From Formicarius rufipectus (Eukaryota; Chordata; Aves; Passeriformes; Formicariidae): DNA of 64,000 nt. Under the pieces are notes generated by a model that was not told where the DNA came from, did not search any database, and was given only the letters and a program-made list of their open reading frames with translations. Positions 61,466-64,000 of this stretch are shown piece by piece. Position numbers and translations under genes: made by a program. The stretch lies in contig VXAU01001827.1 of assembly GCA_013399695.1 (NCBI GenBank), positions 128,165 to 192,164 on the forward strand, read 5' to 3'. Every line of letters starts with the position of its first letter. The first letter of the stretch is position 1.

Positions 61466-62114
61466 ATCATTAGAGAAAGATTTCATTCCTGTCGTTGTTC
61501 TGCACTACCTGTAATACGATCAGGAGTTGTCTCAAAGTAGATAAAAATGAAAAATGCTTCCTGAAACCTTTCCTTGGTCCATTTCTGGTCCATCCAGCTC
61601 TGCCCCAGCTCAGTGCAAAGCTTTGGTGCTGGTCATTAAGTCAGGGGTTTGAATCCTGACTCTACACCTGAGTGCAAAGGTCTTCCCATGGACTCAGTTC
61701 GAATTCCTGTTTGAACCCCTGCACCCAGTCAAAGCAGACAGTGGGAGAAGGGGAATTTTCAGACTAACCTAGACATGGAAAGAAGCTAAAAGCAGCATCC
61801 CATCCCATTCCACGGTTTGGCAATGAGCTGAAAGTTTCTTACAGGAGGGGAAGTGAGTTCAGCTAGGATTACAGCAAAAGGTGTAAGAAGGACAAAGCAG
61901 TCGATTCATAGAAATTTGGAAATTAAGAGGGTGGATTATTTTATTGTTTTACTTCTGAAAATGAAGGGGGAGAGCAGAAAACAAACAAAAAATCATTACC
62001 TTACTGCTTGGGCAAAAGTCAGGAAATACACTAGAAAAAGTTGCATTATGTATTCAGAGAAAGGAAAGCTACATTAAAAAAAAAAATTAAATCCTCATTC
62101 TTCCCTTTCCAGAG

Positions 62115-62174
62115 ATGACTCTGCCGGTACTGCTCCTGTGTCTCACAGCTGTGCTGCCTCCATCCACTGCACAG
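62115..62174 (+). CDS. CRISP-family gene, first coding exon (signal peptide)
   Basis: This exon encodes the N-terminal secretion signal of a cysteine-rich secretory protein. The 20 codons give Met-Thr, a hydrophobic core (LPVLLLCLTAVL), then PPSTAQ, with a plausible signal peptidase site after STA. A pyrimidine-rich acceptor (ending ttccctttccag) places the exon start at 62113, so two untranslated bases precede the ATG. The exon ends CACAG|gtgaga at 62174, a good donor in phase 0. The next exon (63359-63478) is also phase 0 and continues into the CAP domain, which fits the known CRISP gene plan of a separate signal-peptide exon. The ORF is too short to stand out alone; the call rests on the pairing with the next exon. 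The paralogue (CRISP1, 2 or 3-like) cannot be decided from this fragment. Confidence 0.85.
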
Positions 62175-63358
62175 GTGAGATCCACGTGAGATCCACACTC
62201 TGTACTCAGAAAATCTGGGTGGGCCCTGAGGCTTTTCCTGTGCACTTCAGTCAGAGGCACAAAGAGTCTGATTAGATATCTAGGATCTGGAAAGCGTTTA
62301 TCCTTGAAGTCTGCTTCATTCCAAAGCAGTCAACTGGGGCCACATTTGCACAATAAACCATCTAAATATTCAGTGTTACTTATGAACTGGGTCAGAGGTA
62401 ATTATATTTCCCAGATGTTTCCACACACAGGTCCAGGAATCTGGTTCTCCCTAAAAAACAGCCCTCTTCCCATTAAATTCCCACGGGTTTACAGACAGCA
62501 CTTACCTAATTCCCTATCTCATCCTCCAGACCCTGGGCTGTGTGCCTCTCCCTTTCCTCCCAGATTCATCCTCTCAATGTGGGTCCCTGATTTCCCCCAA
62601 TCAGCTAAATTAACAAACTGAATGCACACACAAAGTGGCTCCTCCCAACCCATACTTAGGCTGAAGTTTGCAGTCTGCTGCTTTTGCTTCAGAATCACTG
62701 TGACTGAAGGTTTGACTACTTTTCCTTCTAATTCTTCAGTTTCTACTCTCCATGCTGCAGTCTAGAAGACTGTTTGAGAACGGATGTAAAGGAGAGGCTG
62801 AGTTCTTCACATGACGGTTTTTTAATTAGAGTACACATGGAAGGTCTGAGAAATGCCATCAGTTATGGCAGGATAGCAAGAAAATCTGTGGCATGAAAAG
62901 TATAGACATTTTCTGTTCAGTGGGATGTGCTGATGAAGTACCACAAGAGGTCTGTGATGATCCTGTGATTAAACAATATGTTCCCTCAATAAAAAACCAA
63001 TTGATAAGCATGATTTTAGAATAGTGAAGAAGAGAATAAGCCTGATTCTGTTGCCCAAATTTAAGAGTCTACAGGCACACAAGGCATTCCAGAATATCTC
63101 AGTCCTTCACAGAGGGTTGGAAGATACAATACGGGAATCAGTGTTATTGCTAAGCTCTTCACTGTGGAACCACTGCATTACACGGCAGCTCTCCTAGAGA
63201 AACTTAGGAGACAGAATATTATCACAGGTGCTCCCCCATCACAAGGATTATCTCCGTGGTTAGTACCTGTATTTTGGCATTTTAATATTTCCTACACAGG
63301 ATACAGGATTTAGTTACATTCAAATAAAAGAGAAATATAACATGTTCTTTCCATTTAG
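62175..63358 (+). other. CRISP intron between the signal-peptide and CAP exons
   Basis: 1184 bp, phase 0, gtgaga donor and tttag acceptor. No CR1 was found inside. The 105-codon frame at 62304-62621 within it has no recognisable domain. Confidence 0.8.
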
Positions 63359-63478
63359 GAGCCTGAAGGTGTCGATGCTCTGTCAACCAGCAGAGCAGAT
63401 CAGCAAAAGCTGATTGTTGACAGACATAATGCCCTCAGGAGAGGAGTAAAACCAACTGCCAGCAACATGATGAAGATG
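63359..63478 (+). CDS. CRISP-family gene, second coding exon (start of CAP domain)
   Basis: Forty codons follow an acceptor ending ccatttag and stop at the donor AAGATG|gtaagt, both in phase 0. The protein begins EPEGVDALSTS and runs into LIVDRHNALRRGVKPTASN, ending MMKM. In known CRISPs this segment is the first helix of the CAP (SCP/PR-1) domain, typically I-V-x-x-H-N-x-L-R followed by P-x-A-S-N-M-x-K-M, and the family exon ends at this KM. CRISPs are secreted proteins with an N-terminal CAP domain and a C-terminal cysteine-rich ion-channel-regulator domain; mammalian members act mainly in the male reproductive tract. The remaining exons lie beyond position 64000, so the gene is cut by the window edge rather than visibly broken. 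No frameshift or stop is present. The paralogue is unresolved. Confidence 0.9.
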
Positions 63479-64000
63479 GTAAGTTGTGTGCTTGAAATCT
63501 GTTTCCAATGAGTAGTGGACCCTGTGAGAGGTACATGACTACATGCAGGGTCACATTATTTTATTTACCAAAAAATTCATTCTCCAGATCTTTCACAAGG
63601 ATTGAGCAGAGCCAGCACCAAGAGAAACATAAAGTCGGGCAAGTGGGAAAAAAAACCCTGTTAGCAATGACTTTTTGCACTGACACAGTTTTAGTGTCTT
63701 AGTATAAGGCTTATAAGCCTTAGCTGTTAAATGAGACAACCTGACTGCATCAAAAACAAAAATGAGAGTTTTATTCTAATTCCTCTTCATCTAAGAGTTA
63801 CATTTCTATTCAGAAATGGCAAAAAAGGCTTTTTTAATGTTTACAGGGATTTCAAAAGTACAAGAAGGAATAATCTTCACACACAATTATGCATATTTCT
63901 AAAACCAATACACTCCATCAAAACTATCTAACAACACACAGATATAGCTAAGTATCAACTAAGATATATTTTATGAAATTGGTGAATTCACACAGTTCTT

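Noticed and set aside
61640..61720. Two GTTYGAAT B-box-like motifs suggesting a tRNA or SINE
   Set aside because: No matching A box at the right distance and no acceptor stem; no SINE body.

Overview
The window looks like avian nuclear DNA, AT-rich and CpG-poor. The main evidence is about 35 5'-truncated CR1 retrotransposon fragments in both orientations. Many end in the CR1 3' repeat (ATTCTATG/ATTCTGTG type) or, on the minus strand, start with its complement. CR1 also occurs in other sauropsids, so bird is an inference. A possible LTR remnant near 40.4-40.8 kb resembles repeats I associate with songbirds, but I could not confirm this. No prokaryotic gene organisation, tRNA, rRNA or CRISPR array is present.

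Layout. From 1 to about 59 kb the window is a gene desert. It holds CR1 fragments, simple repeats, one assembly gap (21772-21814, inside a GGGAA-type microsatellite), and several unique, homeodomain-motif-rich blocks that look like candidate conserved regulatory elements (about 1.85-2.36, 5.5-5.7, 15.4-15.8, 20.9-21.3 and 39.4-39.7 kb). A CpG-rich patch at 25.26-25.96 kb carries a near-consensus CTCF motif. CR1 density is highest between 17.2 and 30 kb, including two tail-to-tail pairs and a run of neighbouring plus-strand copies.

The only gene I can name is at the right edge. Two plus-strand exons (62115-62174 and 63359-63478) encode a signal peptide and the start of a CAP domain of a cysteine-rich secretory protein (CRISP). 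The gene continues beyond the window. Upstream are two candidate ATG-free first exons with TATA-like boxes (about 59.15-59.21 and 60.83-60.89 kb). A weaker minus-strand CTCF-like motif at 61.01 kb faces the one at 25.29 kb, so the desert could be a looped regulatory domain; this is inference only.

The most unusual non-annotated structure is a perfect 46-bp inverted repeat (36817-36862 and 40008-40053), with arms 3.1 kb apart, not explained by CR1 or simple sequence. A second unusual item is a CpG-containing minus-strand open frame (5289-5431) preceded by a good splice acceptor. It may be an unrecognised exon or a conserved noncoding element.
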